Below are positions 1 to 12,831 of a stretch of DNA of 64,000 bases, in pieces. This DNA is from Paulownia fortunei (taxonomy: Eukaryota; Streptophyta; Magnoliopsida; Lamiales; Paulowniaceae), in NCBI GenBank assembly GCA_019321725.1, contig JAGSPU010000052.1:310001-374000 (forward strand), read 5' to 3'. Both the position numbers and the translations under genes were made by a program. The notes under the pieces are model-generated. The model was not told the DNA's origin. It did no database searches and saw nothing but the letters and a program-made list of their open reading frames with translations. How positions within the stretch are numbered: the first letter of the stretch is position 1; the number at the start of each line of letters is the position of its first letter.

Positions 1-299
1 AAAAATTAGCTAAAAAACCGAAAAACAATAATCACACATACGTAACTTCGCACATTTCACATTAAGATTAAAAAAAAATACCTAAAATTGATAAATTCTC
101 TTCAGCTCAGTACCAAACATTCATACACAAAAAAACAAAACAACTGTCAATTCATATATAAATGCTCATTTACATAAAAAATATAAATAAATAAAAATAT
201 CCAGATCTTCTCAAAAGATCGGTTGAGTTGCTGAGGAAACATCATCATTGTCATTATCATCAATGATGTATATTCACATTTTATTTATTTCTCTTCCTC

Positions 300-600
300 C
301 GTGTGCGTGTGAGAAAGAAAAGCTGAGAGGTAAATTTTTGGGGATTTTGATTTATTGCTTGCCTTGGAAGCGATGCCCTTTTATGAAAGGCAGGCATCTA
401 GTGCTGAAGCAGTTGAAGTTCTGACTCCCATTGCTGCAATTTTTTATTAGAAAAAAGAGAGAAGAATTAAAGAAAAAAGGGAGTTAGGAGAAAGAGAGAC
501 CTGTGAAAAATGAAGATTAAAAAAAAGAGAGAGTTAGAGAGAGAATATTTTTACCGAAAAAGGTGGGGACAAAAAGGGAACACCACTAGTGCGTGACTAA
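300..600 (-). other. Possible 5' leader of a gene beyond the left edge
   Basis: Read on the minus strand, this stretch is CT-rich like a plant 5' leader, with CTCTCTC runs near 545-480 and a polypyrimidine tract ending in TTGCAG at about 436-431. A short reading frame and a small hairpin follow: GCTTGCCTT at 357-365 can pair with AAGGCAGGC at 387-395. No recognisable protein is visible before the window ends. It could equally be an unannotated non-coding transcript. Only the base composition and the hairpin are seen directly; the leader role is inference. Confidence 0.2.
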
Positions 601-1171
601 ACTGCCGATGCAGTTGTGTGTGTACAAATGTATTTATATTTTGTATTTATTATGCGTATAAATGTACACAGAGACTACGTATGTATCATATGTGCGCATT
701 TAGAGGGAGAGGGAGAGGGAGAGGGAGAGGGGATATATAGGGCGTATGTAGATGTAAACATGTCTTTAATAAATTTAAAACCCCATTTATTTATTTTGGG
801 ATGCGTCTTTAATTAAATTTATAAAAACATATCATAATAAATTCTATTCACGAAATCAAATATTTTTTTTTTTTCAATTTCTTCCATCATATATATGAGA
901 TGAAGTTTGAACAAATTTGATTAACACAAAATTAAAGTGCAAATGTTGATTCAAATTATAAGTATTGAAATTTTAATATGAGAAATTATTTAATTTGATA
1001 TTAAACTTTAATTCTATTTAATTCATTGCTAGTATATTTCGTCTGCCAAAAACATAAGCTCACTTTTTGAGGAGAAAAGTTAAAGAAAAGAAAAAAGAAA
1101 GAAAAAAACTTTTGGGGGAAGAAAAGAAACAATAAAATAGTTGCATGGCCAAATAAGCATATCTCGAATAC

Positions 1172-1202
<31 letters not shown>

Positions 1203-4200
1203 TTTATGTATTACTACATAATCTACACGTAATCTTCATGGGCGCATTTTTTGGCAGCTACATTCAGGATCACAAGAATCGTGTGCCCCATGGCCCATGG
1301 ACGAGAAAAAACCAAAAGAGTCCAAGCCAACTGGAGTTTAACACGTGTCAAATAAATCAAATTTTAATTTTTTTTAAAGATATTATTTGTATGAATCCAA
1401 CAAATAGAAAGGCCGAAACGGTTGAATTTTAATTTACTGTAATTATATTGTTTTCAATTCATTAGAGAGAGAGAGAGAGAGAGAGAGAATCCATAACTTT
1501 GAAAAGTAATGAAAATGAAGAAGGCTCTCTACCAATAAATATATCAATTTTTTATTTTTTATTTTTTATTTTTAATACTTTTGATGCTCCACTTTTTACT
1601 TTAAGTACTTTTTTTTAATTTTGAAAAAATTAAATATTATCTTTGTGTCCACAAACTCTTGCTTGCGAGATAATAGTAATTTTTTTATTAATATAACAAA
1701 ATATTGAGAAATTAACTAATTAAGTGTGACAGTGTCACTTATTCGATATTTAACTTTGATGAACTATCCAGTTTTAAAGCAATGTTGTATGTCATTCTAT
1801 ATTTATTAGTTTTTTATTATATTTTTTAATTTTAATTATAAATTATCGCTCTAATACTTTTACATAGATTTCAAGCAATCTATATATGCCATAGCAAATA
1901 AAGTTCTTGCGACGTAGAAAGGTTGACGAATTAGTATATTATTAGCCTATGACAAATAACATTATCCGATAGAATAAAAAAAAAATTAATAATTTAAAAA
2001 TAAATTATCACTCGAAATAAGGTACATGTATTTCACCAACAAAATGAGATAGAAAGCAAGGCAATTGGTGCAGTTTTCACACCAAAAAAAACAGCTAAAT
2101 ACATTAACATTATGGCAAAGCATTTAAGTATATATCTACATTAGGTCAAAAAAGAAATGAGGGAGATAATTTCAATTTAGTGCAGTTTTTAATGTGAAAA
2201 GAAATGTACTTTGGCAGACCATCAGACACAGATAAATACCATCCAAAAGTCTTATATGGTGAGTGACCAAAACTTGGGATCCCACTTGACAACAATAGAA
2301 CACATTTGTATTTTTTTCTGTTTAAGTAATGTTACTTTACAACGAAAAGCTGTATTTTAAAATAATTTTGAAGAAGATGTTTCAGCTAAAACATAACAAA
2401 AAAAAAAATGAACTTTATTATGCAAAGGAGTTGCTCATCAATATTGCAAATTCATTTTCTCATGCACCGTGGTCATGGGATGGGCTCAAAGTATTGGCAA
2501 ATAATTCGTATTTATATCTAAAAAATTTATTGTATTAATGTGAAACACTAGAATCACTCTAAATTTCATGATTTTCTCATAATTTAAGATTATCACAATA
2601 TACATTCAGTCAGGTTTCTTATCGTTGTATTCGAAGTATATGATTTTTCTATATATCAATTTAAACTTATAAAGTATTTTGATTTAAAAGACGAAATATT
2701 ATCTAAATATGTAAATTGTTGTTATATATGTCAATTACTTCATATTCACTGGAGCGATTGCTTGAAAAAATTAATTCACTATAACATAGTTTAATAATCA
2801 TTTGCACTACAAAATTAAATTGCATTACATTCGAAACTAAATTGTGATACATAGTTCTACTCAGACTAAGTTCTTGTCTATACTCATTAAATTTTACTTT
2901 TTCACATACCCTCATATTCTATTTGGATTAATAAAAGTATCTGGTGGATAATAAATCTGAAATTAGTTTATTAATATTATTGAATGTTAAAGGTCCTCAT
3001 ATGGGGTAGGTAGATAATAATAAGAATTAGGTACTCTAATTATGAATGGGACCATATTATTTGCTTTTATCCAACCCATTTTCCAATACTTAAAAAAAAG
3101 CAAGAAAATGATTGAACAACTGCAAATCACAACCTGGCATAATCCATATACATATAATACACACATGCACATAAAAATTACACACACATACATACATGTA
3201 TATATATATGTGTGTGTGTGTGTGTGTAAATTATTTTGCAAAAGTGGGGTTTTGTCACCTAACCATCTTTATCAATTTGTATAAATCCATCTCTATCAAT
3301 GATCTAATATGCCAAAAGTATTATTAGGTAGTCACATTTCATTCTGCTGCACAGCAACGCAGCAAATGGAGGTGTTGACAGCACACAACACTTGAACAAA
3401 TACGCAGAAAAGTTATGATATGCCATATTGGAAAATGACACTTTGTGAAAGTGTTCTTGCTTTTAGGGCAATTTTTTTATGAAATACGTGTTAATTACTG
3501 ACGCTATGTTTGGTTCGTTTTCACCTCTTTTAAAAATAAAAATTTATTTGATTAATTGTACTTTAGGGTGATTATTCTATTCTCCAAAATATCTTTCGAA
3601 ATAAATATTAGTATTTTTTAAAACCCTTCTCTTACCAATCACTACATCAAATCAAATATATATATTTATACAGATCGCCGTCATTATAAAAATAAATAAT
3701 ATACATATTTATATCTGTCAATTATTATTTTAATATAAATATATATTTTTTACATTTCATTTTTCACATATTTCTTGATCTCATTCCCAACAAAAAAAAA
3801 TTCAAAATATTTTGCTAAACACCCAAAATAATATCAACGATAAAATGAAAATTTCAAACTCGTAATCTTTCCTTTTCTCTTTTTGAGAAACATAAATAAA
3901 TTGGAAAAAAAAAAGGAAAACTAAAGTATTGCTCATTATATTATTTTGTAAGCAACAATTAGTACAAAAAATATGATATCATAGCATATCAAGTAATTTT
4001 TGGAGCAACCACTAAAAGTAATACTAACTCCATCAACTGAAAAATATAAGTAGTGACAAAAATAATAAATTAAGAAGAGCCCATAATTAAAAATATCAAA
4101 CCTAAACTGTCCTGATGTTGATGTTAGTTTCTCTCCAAATAGATCCATAACATGGAATCAACCTATTTTTTTTTTATATAAATTCACAATAATGTGCCAA

Positions 4201-5390
4201 ATTTAATAATTGCATTTTGTAATGTGCCAAATTTTATTCAACAAACAAAGATTCTATAGGTATAAAAATTGACTAAGATTCTATACTAATGATAACAATT
4301 AGTATTATACTTCTGCTTTTTGTCCAAACCAAACCCAATAATAATTTCTTGCACCTACACAAAAATATACACATGCACAGTCACACAATTGTATATGACT
4401 GATGGACCTACATTACTTAATTTGCACCCATACTTTTTTGAATAATTTATTTATCAGTATCTTATTCATGAAAAAAGAAGGCAAAAAAGAAAAAGTAAAG
4501 TCAACTTCACAATTTAAAAAATTAGTAAATGAAACAATTTGTGATAATATAAGATTACTAATTCTAATGTTAACTTTATTCTTTCATCAATTTCTTCAAG
4601 TACTATCTTTAAACTACAAAGAAGATTACATGATGCAAATAAATTATTTTATACCACCTCCGTCCAGAATTGAATGTCCGGTAGGTGAAATTAACTAGCC
4701 AACTTGATTATTTTTCTGAATGAAAAATTGAAAAATTAAGTTAATGTATTCATAAATATATTAATAATATTAAACAACATAGCAAATTATTTCAATTGAA
4801 AGTTTTATAAGATCAAAATGGTCAATAAATTAATAAAATAAACTAGGTATAAGATTAGATAATTTGATTTTACAACTGTAATTCAGGGGGCAAAAATTTT
4901 GATGTATTGCTTGTCATACATTCTGTGAACTCTAAACTGTGATTTGTAATGGTCGAATTTGAATGTGGTTGCATTGGTTATGGTTATGCCGTTACCTTCA
5001 AGTTTTCTGAAACAATATTCCAATTTGCCATAAGTTGACATGATATTTTTACCAAAATAAAAAAAATAGTTGGATATTGAAGGACAAATAGAACTGCAGG
5101 ATAGGACCATTGGCACGTTATCCACAAAGATAATTAGATGCCTAGAAACACCCACGGTCCACTTTCCAACTTTCACAAGTTTCTAATACATAAACTAAGG
5201 GAAACGAAAAACAATAAAAAATTGATACCATGATATCTTCTTTGGCTCTTGATTAAGTAATATCAATTTTTAGACAAAATTTAATGTGGTTGGGTATTGT
5301 TAATACTGGAATATCAGAGTTTTATATTAGAAAAATTCTCGCATAAATACATTGCTTTCATATTCTCCTTATATATATATATATATATAT
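601..5390. other. AT-rich intergenic DNA with simple repeats
   Basis: I see no supported gene here. The stretch holds simple repeats: a GAGAGG run at about 705-730, a 20-base G run at 1183-1202, a GA run at about 1464-1488, a TG run at about 3211-3227 and an AT run at 5371-5395. A sequence like the CTCCGTCC end of Stowaway MITEs lies near 4659-4673, but I found no matching second end. Open frames in the stretch are short and lack recognisable domains. Confidence 0.6.
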
Positions 5391-5395
5391 ATATA

Positions 5396-5584
5396 TTCTT
5401 CAAATGCAAATAATTCAGTCTTTGCTCCAGACGTTAATAGGCCTGGACCAGAAGAACCCAATGAACTTTAAATAAGGAAGAAATATACATATATATATTT
5501 TCTTCAAATATAAATAATTCAGTCTTTGCTCCAGACGTCAATAGGCCTGGACCAGAAGAACCCAATGAACTTTAAAAAAGGAAG
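5396..5584. repeat. Tandem duplication, two 85-bp copies
   Basis: Copy 1 is 5396-5480 and copy 2 is 5500-5584, a 104-bp period that includes part of the preceding AT-rich run. The copies differ at only a few positions (for example ACGTTAATAG against ACGTCAATAG), so the duplication is recent. It lies downstream of the 3' end of the RMC1-like gene and has no coding sense that I can see. Confidence 0.9.
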
Positions 5585-5929
5585 CAAAGGAAAATTACAA
5601 AGGCAGTATTGATTTATGCTCAAGTTCAATGCAGTAGCAGCAGAAAGAGAACTTTGGATAGAAATTTTCAGTTAAAAAGAAGGAACAAAGTTCAGTTACA
5701 AGTCAAAATATTCGTGGGTAATAATACACTGAAAGCAGACTGAACTATTGGAGAGCATGTGCAGCTACCATTCTTTAATGAAAAGCAGAGGTGAAAATCA
5801 AGGAACAAGAGAAATTAAAAAAAAAAAAAAAAAAAAGAAGCAACTCTGGAACAAGGAACCAAAACTCTCTTATTCCACTAAGGGATTCTCTGAGACATTT
5901 TTTTCCATAACAACTCAGGCGGGGGCAAT

Positions 5930-8900
5930 TCATGAATTCATCTCAGCAACAATGTGATGGTATGTATGGTGATCGGAGGTGCTCTTAAAGCCAGGAATGA
6001 AATCAGCAAAGAACTTAGAACCGCAGCTAGGTGTTGAGGATCCTTAGAAGCATAAGCCGCTTCAAGAAACAATGAGGGCCGTACTGTGTTCACCTGAAAC
6101 CCACCCAAATTTTCTTTTCACATGGCAGTTAAAGTTGATTTTTTTATTTTCCAAGAAATAAAAAAACAAAAATTGTCAAACTACATAGAGTTTGAGCATG
6201 TTTATTGAATTTACAAAACTTTTTCTTTGTTTTTTTTTTTTTTTTTTGGTGGGGGGGGAGGTTGGTTCTCATTTCAGTTTGGGATCTGGGATGAATAGGT
6301 TCAAGAGTGAGAGAATTAAGGATACCAACCAGAAGGACTAACCCAATCCATAATGATGTAGCAGAAACTACAACATTGTTGTTACTTGATCATGACCAAA
6401 CATCAGGAGAAGTAAATATGTCTGGCACGCGAGACTTGGGTTCAATTTCAAATTAAATGAATATTAATAATAGAGGCATGGGGTAGAGTAAGGAGATGCA
6501 GGAAAAGGTTCAATAATAAAAGACACTCAAACAGAACATAACGGTGACTCTTTTTACTCTTCAGGGGATGATATATGCCTTTCAAAATTGCCTCAAGAAG
6601 AGCTCGAAGTGAGCCAGAGATATAATTCTGTATCATTTTGTTGAAATTTACAATTCATGAATTCATGTTATTTTTAGCTCATTTTGTGCAGGAAGACAAT
6701 TCTTTGTGGAATAAACAGACTAACAGAAAATTTACGTCTTTCACGAGCACATGACCATGCAGATGGCAATTACTGATGGAAAGTTCTCGCGTAAAATGAT
6801 TTAGGTAACAAATATTACCTTATTCTTCCGTGCATAGCGTAGAGCTTCAAGATAATATCCATCTTGTACAAGCAGCAAAACATAGTCGTGATGCAATGAG
6901 AGCTGTCTTAGCATACCCAGGCCCAACTTCCTTATCTGAAGGTTCCGACGGCCAGATTCCAGTAGTTGCAATGCTACTTCCTTTGAAGGCTCAATAATCT
7001 GTGCATTTTATAGCATCTAATTATGAGTCTTTATTATGTATCCGAGTCAAACCTTCATTTGACTAATTGTACAACTAGTAGAGTTTAGTCTTTTCCAGAT
7101 ATACAAATTCAAGCAAAATGTAACCTTATTCATGATAAATAATCCAAGTTCGGCATAACGCTCATCCCGGGCAAGTATTTGTACCATCAAGACAAAGGTA
7201 TTAGGATGCACCTTTAATTTTTCCAAGCTAGCACTGCGAGAGATGAAAGAGAGATCTATAAAAGACTACAACAGAAGAGACCAACTTCCTCAGCTAACAA
7301 TAAAAAAAGAAGGGTAAGAATGTGACTGCTAGAGAGTATCCTTTATAAAAGAAGTTTCAGACTGCAAACTGGCACGAAATAGTATTAACAATTCATTAAT
7401 GGCTTCTACTCAATCTCATAGGAATTACTTCCAAGTCGTTTTGTCTTCTTTAAAGAAGTCGTGCAATCCATATATTACAATAGATTAAAAGGTGATATTT
7501 TCTGAGGGGATAGCGTTTGCCAAGAATACCTTCGAAGAAACTCAACAATGATAGCCATCAAGTAAGATCCATCTCCTGCCATCTCTTCCTCAACTGGAGC
7601 AAACACGCAGCTGTAAAAATCCGCAGGTGAAGTTGCGGCTGAAGAAGTCGCTTGGGATTGGTGCCGTTCAGAAGCATCAGAATTTAACTGGTCGTTACCA
7701 GGCCCAAGAATTTGAGATTGTCCAGTTGGAGGAACTTCACCACCTGATGTACCAGGTTGCAACAAGTACTCCCTCTCTGTTTTACCAATCGATGGATCAA
7801 GATTACGGGAGTTCGTTCTCAAACTACCATCAGAGTCTGAAGTTGGCAAATTAGATCTGTTATAAGATTCATTCTCAGTGCCACTTTCAGGTTCTTGCTT
7901 GATGAACTTTCCAGATGCATCTGTTCCAGCGATGGACACATTGACAACTGCACTGGGCCTAGTTAGATTGGAAGCAACAGACGGTGAAGTTTCTTCTGCT
8001 ACGATTCTCTTGTAATAACTGCCTGTTTTGATCGCATGCGAGTACGCTGTGAGTAAAACATCTATAGCCCTGGCAACCATCGGGACAGGCTTTCGTTCCA
8101 AAATAATAGTGCGAGTAATCGCCAAGCACAACTGTTTAGCCTGAAACAACCAAGATGGCAAATGTTTATATTGCAACAAAGCTTGCATCACAAAAATGAG
8201 AATGTTGTCACTTATCAGTTAACATTTCTCTTCAACTGAACAATTAAAACAATAGCCATATTTTAATTCCTGTATAAATGATACTCAATAGCAAAATAAT
8301 ATGTCTATGCATTAGTCAGCTTCATCTCACATCAGGAATGTTCTTCCTTCAGTGGCTCTTTCAACCACAAAGGTTTAATCAGCATTCCATGTGATCAACA
8401 ACCAAATGTCTTTCCTTGACGTGTAAGTGCACAGGTTTAATCAGCATTCCATGTGATGTATAAGTGCACAGGGCACAGCAGTTCGGGGCCATATATGAAT
8501 TCAAATGGCTGTACTCTTACCTTGTCTGCTTCCAATTTCCTTCTTTGCAAGAATTCAAGGATCTGTGGAACTTCTGAGCTACTGGCTGAAATCGCCTGCA
8601 AAAGATGGATGGAATCAGGCAAAAAATACCAAAAATTATCAATCAACACGATGCTTTCAGATGTCAAAACTTGCCTCCAAATCCACATTGATTTTCCACA
8701 AAAACCCATTAGAAACATCACATACAAGATCAGGCACAAGAAAATTCCACTGTTCTCCATAGATAGTTACTTCAGTATCGCTCAGATTTTTTGACTCTGA
8801 AGCTCCAGAAGCTTTGCAAGTAGTTTGAGAGGATGCAACATTAGCTTTAGAATAACCTCTCAGAAATAGTGGAAGTGGAGCAGAAATAGGTGCTTGTGAA

Positions 8901-11900
8901 TCTGCAAATAGATCGTATATAATGACAACCTTTGCTTCCACTTGGTGAACTAGCAAAACATTGTCAACCACACTCACAGCAATTCTATTGGAGTAAACTG
9001 GCAGAGAACCCTGAAATACAAAAAAAAGAACATTGTAGCAGAACATAAAGAAGAAGTGGGCACAGCACATTGGGAACAAATGTCTCATCTCAAGATTCAT
9101 TGAGATGTATCAATATCAACATATAAATCCCAAAAGAATAACAAAGTTCATACGGGAAGAATTTCAAATTTTGATGAGTTTGTTCTCCATTAATTGTTTT
9201 TTAATGTCAAGAATTCCAAGCAATCAACCATAAACCTCTGGTTGATTTATTACAAAGTTGAGAAGAACAATGTAGAGATGCACTTCAGATAGAGCAACAA
9301 ATTGAAAGGAAATCTTCAGTTTATATACGTCATATTCTTTTTTCATAAAAATGAAACATAGCAGAAGAATTTTCAAAATGTTAAAAAGCCTCGAATTGGA
9401 GCTTGATTTCCGCTGAGAATAAGAAAAACTCTTTCCTATATTTGCTTTCAAGGGAACACATGAGGTAAATTCATTTACATAGTCGAAAGAGCCATTGCCA
9501 ACTAACACATTTATTTCATATCATTTTCCCTGATCCTCAGTTATAAGTGGAGTCTCTATTATTTTTATTTTGTTAGAAAAGATAATGCAAATAAAACTGT
9601 TTTCGCATATTTTTCTTTCATTTTGCTTTCCTACATAAAATCTCAAATGCAAAGGGAGACAAGTACTTGATGCGAAATCAAACTCTTGCCATTTTCAGTT
9701 AGGTTGTAAGATAATATTCATACATTATTTAAATAACATGGGTTTCAGCAAAAAACTTGCCTGTTGTACAACAGCATCTCGATAAAACCTATACGAGTGA
9801 AGTAACATTGCAACTCTATCAAACTGCAGGCAATAAATCCTGCCATACCTGTAAATAAGTGAAGGATAATAAGACAAAGTGGAAACAACTTGAACTCCTT
9901 CCACGAGTTAATATTAAATCAAATGAACAAAAACATACACAGTGATAATATGGACATCTTCAGCAGCAAGAATGGGCTTATTATTCGCCTCGGGTTTGGC
10001 CAGCACCATTTCAAACCTGGGCAAGCGGATTATTCCAGCAGATGACAGCTGAAAAGAAAAATTGCAGATTTGTCATAACCAAGATAAGTCCAGTCTATAA
10101 ACCTAACTTTAAGCAACCAATGTTGTTATGAAGGGATAAATATAATTATATAACATATAAAGTTAACATAAAAGGTGAAATAGCTACTTCTCTCATCCTG
10201 GGTTTTTAATAAATCAACAAGAGAATGTTCTGTTCTTCTATATGCACCTTATTAATTTCCTCATCCGCTGTTAAAGAACATTTCCAGCATAGAAGTGGTA
10301 AAAGTATGAAGATATCAGGATCACAAATTAAATTATGAACTGCAATACTGAAAACCATCATCATTAACATGACAATTACATACTTTTCACTCAAAAGTAT
10401 CAGCAAAGCTAGGTAAGGAGGACATGCAAGTTTTGGGTCCAGAAATAGGTGAGCATCTCCCCTACCTGATAACCAGTAAAACTCTTGCACTGCATTCCAG
10501 AGGCAAGAAGCACCAACCTGCTTTCATGGGTGTAGAGATACCAACTAATGTTCAATTTCTTTGTCTCGACTAAATGGAGAAACCTGGACTCAGTATTGTA
10601 CGAGTATAACTCCAACCCACTGCAATCATATACAGCTTTAAACAACTCAAAATAAAGCCATTATACAGACAGAGTTCTCACAAACATTCTTGCAGCTGGA
10701 TATAGACATCATTCCTATAGATAGCACTTATCCTGATTTCAGAAACAAATATATGCTGATGACAATGCTGGGAAGTAAAGTCAAATACAACAATGATATG
10801 TGCCCCCTGAGATGTGAAAAACTTATAATTCTGTCATTTTACCCAGCTTCTTCATCTAAAGATACTATTCTACTAAGTTTGAAAAGTAGGTAATAAACTT
10901 TAAAATTCTTAAGACAGGAGATGAGCAAGAATAATGGAAGGATGAATAGAGAAGAAGACAATTTCTTGTTTGTGAGATGCAACCCAAGAAATTGTTGGGC
11001 ATTTCTGGATTTCTGAAAAATTCAAGTGCTTCCCGAATGCTTAGTCACAGTGGTCCACAAGGATAAAACAGCTGCTGGGTTTCTCCATTCTTTTTTCTAC
11101 TTCTCCGTACGAATCTATATCATTGAAAAGTTCTCGGTTTGTAACTCATATAAGTTCAGAAGAGCATCCTTGTGCAGCAACTAACACAACAAATGTCTGC
11201 GAATCACGTCAATTGCACAAACAAAGTAGCATACGCATTTCCTGATGGCTCAGAGTTGAAAACTCAGGCAATCTTTGTAACGTGATGGCATGCACAACCA
11301 CCTAGTAATTGTCTTTGTATTCAGTGATGTTTATTTTTCTATAATCAACAGAACTTAACAGAAAATGGAATCATCCATGTTGGCCAAGGTCAATGCAATA
11401 TTGCCGTAACGAAGTCTCCAGGTGTGGGCTAAGTCACAACACTACAACAATAATGTTGCAATTGGGCTGCTGAGAAGATCAGTAGATTTTTAAGTGACAC
11501 AATTGCAATTAGTCATATCTGTGGGAAAAAGAGGCGGAAATCTCCAGAAATTAGGATCACAGCAAGGTCACAGGTCAAAAAAGGGATGATGGCAAGGGCC
11601 CTAACAATGCCTCATTCACACAGAAGTGAGCACCAAATCCCGTGGCGTACCCATTGGGGCCATGGGCACATTAGGTGCTGCCGCAGCCCTTCAAGACTCA
11701 TGTCTACAAGTACATGACCCTTCAAGAGCATCACTTGCGTTATTCAGCAAGGTACAAGGGCAAATTTAAATGAACATTATCCCCAATATGCGTCATGATT
11801 TCTGCTCTATAATATGATTGAATACACTTGAATTTAGTACTACAATCAAACATGCGAACAGGAATTTTCAATACTAAATTTTAAGTGGTTACCTGGTTTT

Positions 11901-12395
11901 CACAAACACAATGTCACAGGTTGGACAATCTGTCCAAAAGAATCCAGAATGCTTTCTGACTCAGACCTACTCTTTTGACTAAAAGTATCTCCAGTCTCTT
12001 TGTTCCAGATCTGGATCTCATGAGTAGATCGCTGGATAGCCAAAAGCTTGAGATCTAATGAATATCGAATTGAAAGCACAGGTCCTTCGCTTATTGGATC
12101 AGATGAAGGAGCAACATAAGGGTTATATGGAGCAGTTTTCCATGAAAAAACCTACAAAAGGCATAATATGTCGATGAAACAGAGAAAATTCAAACCCTGC
12201 GTTCTATGAGCCTGTTCTGTAAATGATTACCTGATTGGATGTCAATGAGAGAATTAGTTTATTCCCGTCATCATAAAATAAAATCCTTGATCCAGGAATA
12301 TGGCATTTTAGAGGTGGGTATTGAATATAAACATGTGACAGTGCATTAGATCCACTGAAACAAGAATGACTAGAAGAAGATGCTTCTCCGATCAT
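5930..12395 (-). CDS. RMC1: RMC1/C18orf8 homologue (Mic1-domain protein, Mon1-Ccz1 complex)
   Basis: Eleven coding exons: 12395-12231, 12151-11893, 10619-10466, 10048-9939, 9848-9761, 9010-8675, 8595-8521, 8140-7530, 7233-7125, 6998-6819, 6093-5930; about 750 residues. The N-terminal half resembles the beta-propeller region of human RMC1 ([41 protein letters not shown]). The C-terminal half carries the Mic1 domain ([34 protein letters not shown]). In animals RMC1 is a stable subunit of the Mon1-Ccz1 GEF that activates Rab7 on late endosomes; the same role here is inferred from homology. The start is the first ATG in frame with the conserved [12 protein letters not shown]. Introns after exons 5 and 6 use GC donors. 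Two single-base deletions, at 11944-11945 (exon 2) and 6013-6014 (exon 11), break the frame; adding one base at each restores family-like sequence to the stop at 5930. I read these as probable consensus errors rather than a dead gene. Confidence 0.9.
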
Positions 12396-12449
12396 GTTAC
12401 TTAATTTCTCTTCCTCAATTATGCAACTATAATTTTGGCAGGGTGAGCT

Positions 12450-12520
12450 CGTCACCCTAGATAAGCGGTAATAAATAAACCTGGGGAGGTGGGGAGAGAG
12501 AGAGAGAGAGACATCAGTAA
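12450..12520 (-). promoter_or_regulatory. Likely 5' leader of the RMC1-like gene
   Basis: On the minus strand this is a CTCTCTCTCTCT run followed by CCCCACC, the pyrimidine-rich composition common just downstream of plant transcription starts. It lies 60-120 bases before the chosen ATG at 12395 and about 310 bases beyond the stop of the NDUFAF8-like gene. I infer that it separates two transcription units. A GTG-initiated frame extends upstream of the ATG, but there is no reason to prefer it. Confidence 0.35.
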
Positions 12521-12831
12521 GCCAGACTGAATGTGATGAATAAAAAGAATATCAATCGAGATAAGGTCTTGATTCTCAAATAATTAAGCAAATATAGGAA
12601 TATAACGATTTCCAGACTGAACAAGCTTTACCAAGGCAATTGAAGCCTTTACTGCTCAATTTATATATTTTCTTGCAATCAAATCTTCCCTCGTAACTGG
12701 AGAGCAAAAACAATGAATTACCATATGTCACATAAGAAAAATGTGGAAAAATTCAACGGGTCAAAAGAAAGGAAAGGGGAAATAGGAAACTCAAGGTTCC
12801 CATCACACACATGCTTGGATAGTTAAACTTG

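Noticed and set aside
361..432. Candidate microRNA precursor
   Set aside because: The hairpin is short with a large loop and contains no mature miRNA sequence I recognise.
1183..1202. G run as a structural or regulatory signal
   Set aside because: Long G runs here and at 44102-44118 lie in bare intergenic DNA; they are probably simple repeats whose exact length is uncertain in sequencing.
8453..8794. 113-codon plus-strand ORF
   Set aside because: Antisense shadow of RMC1 exons 6 and 7.
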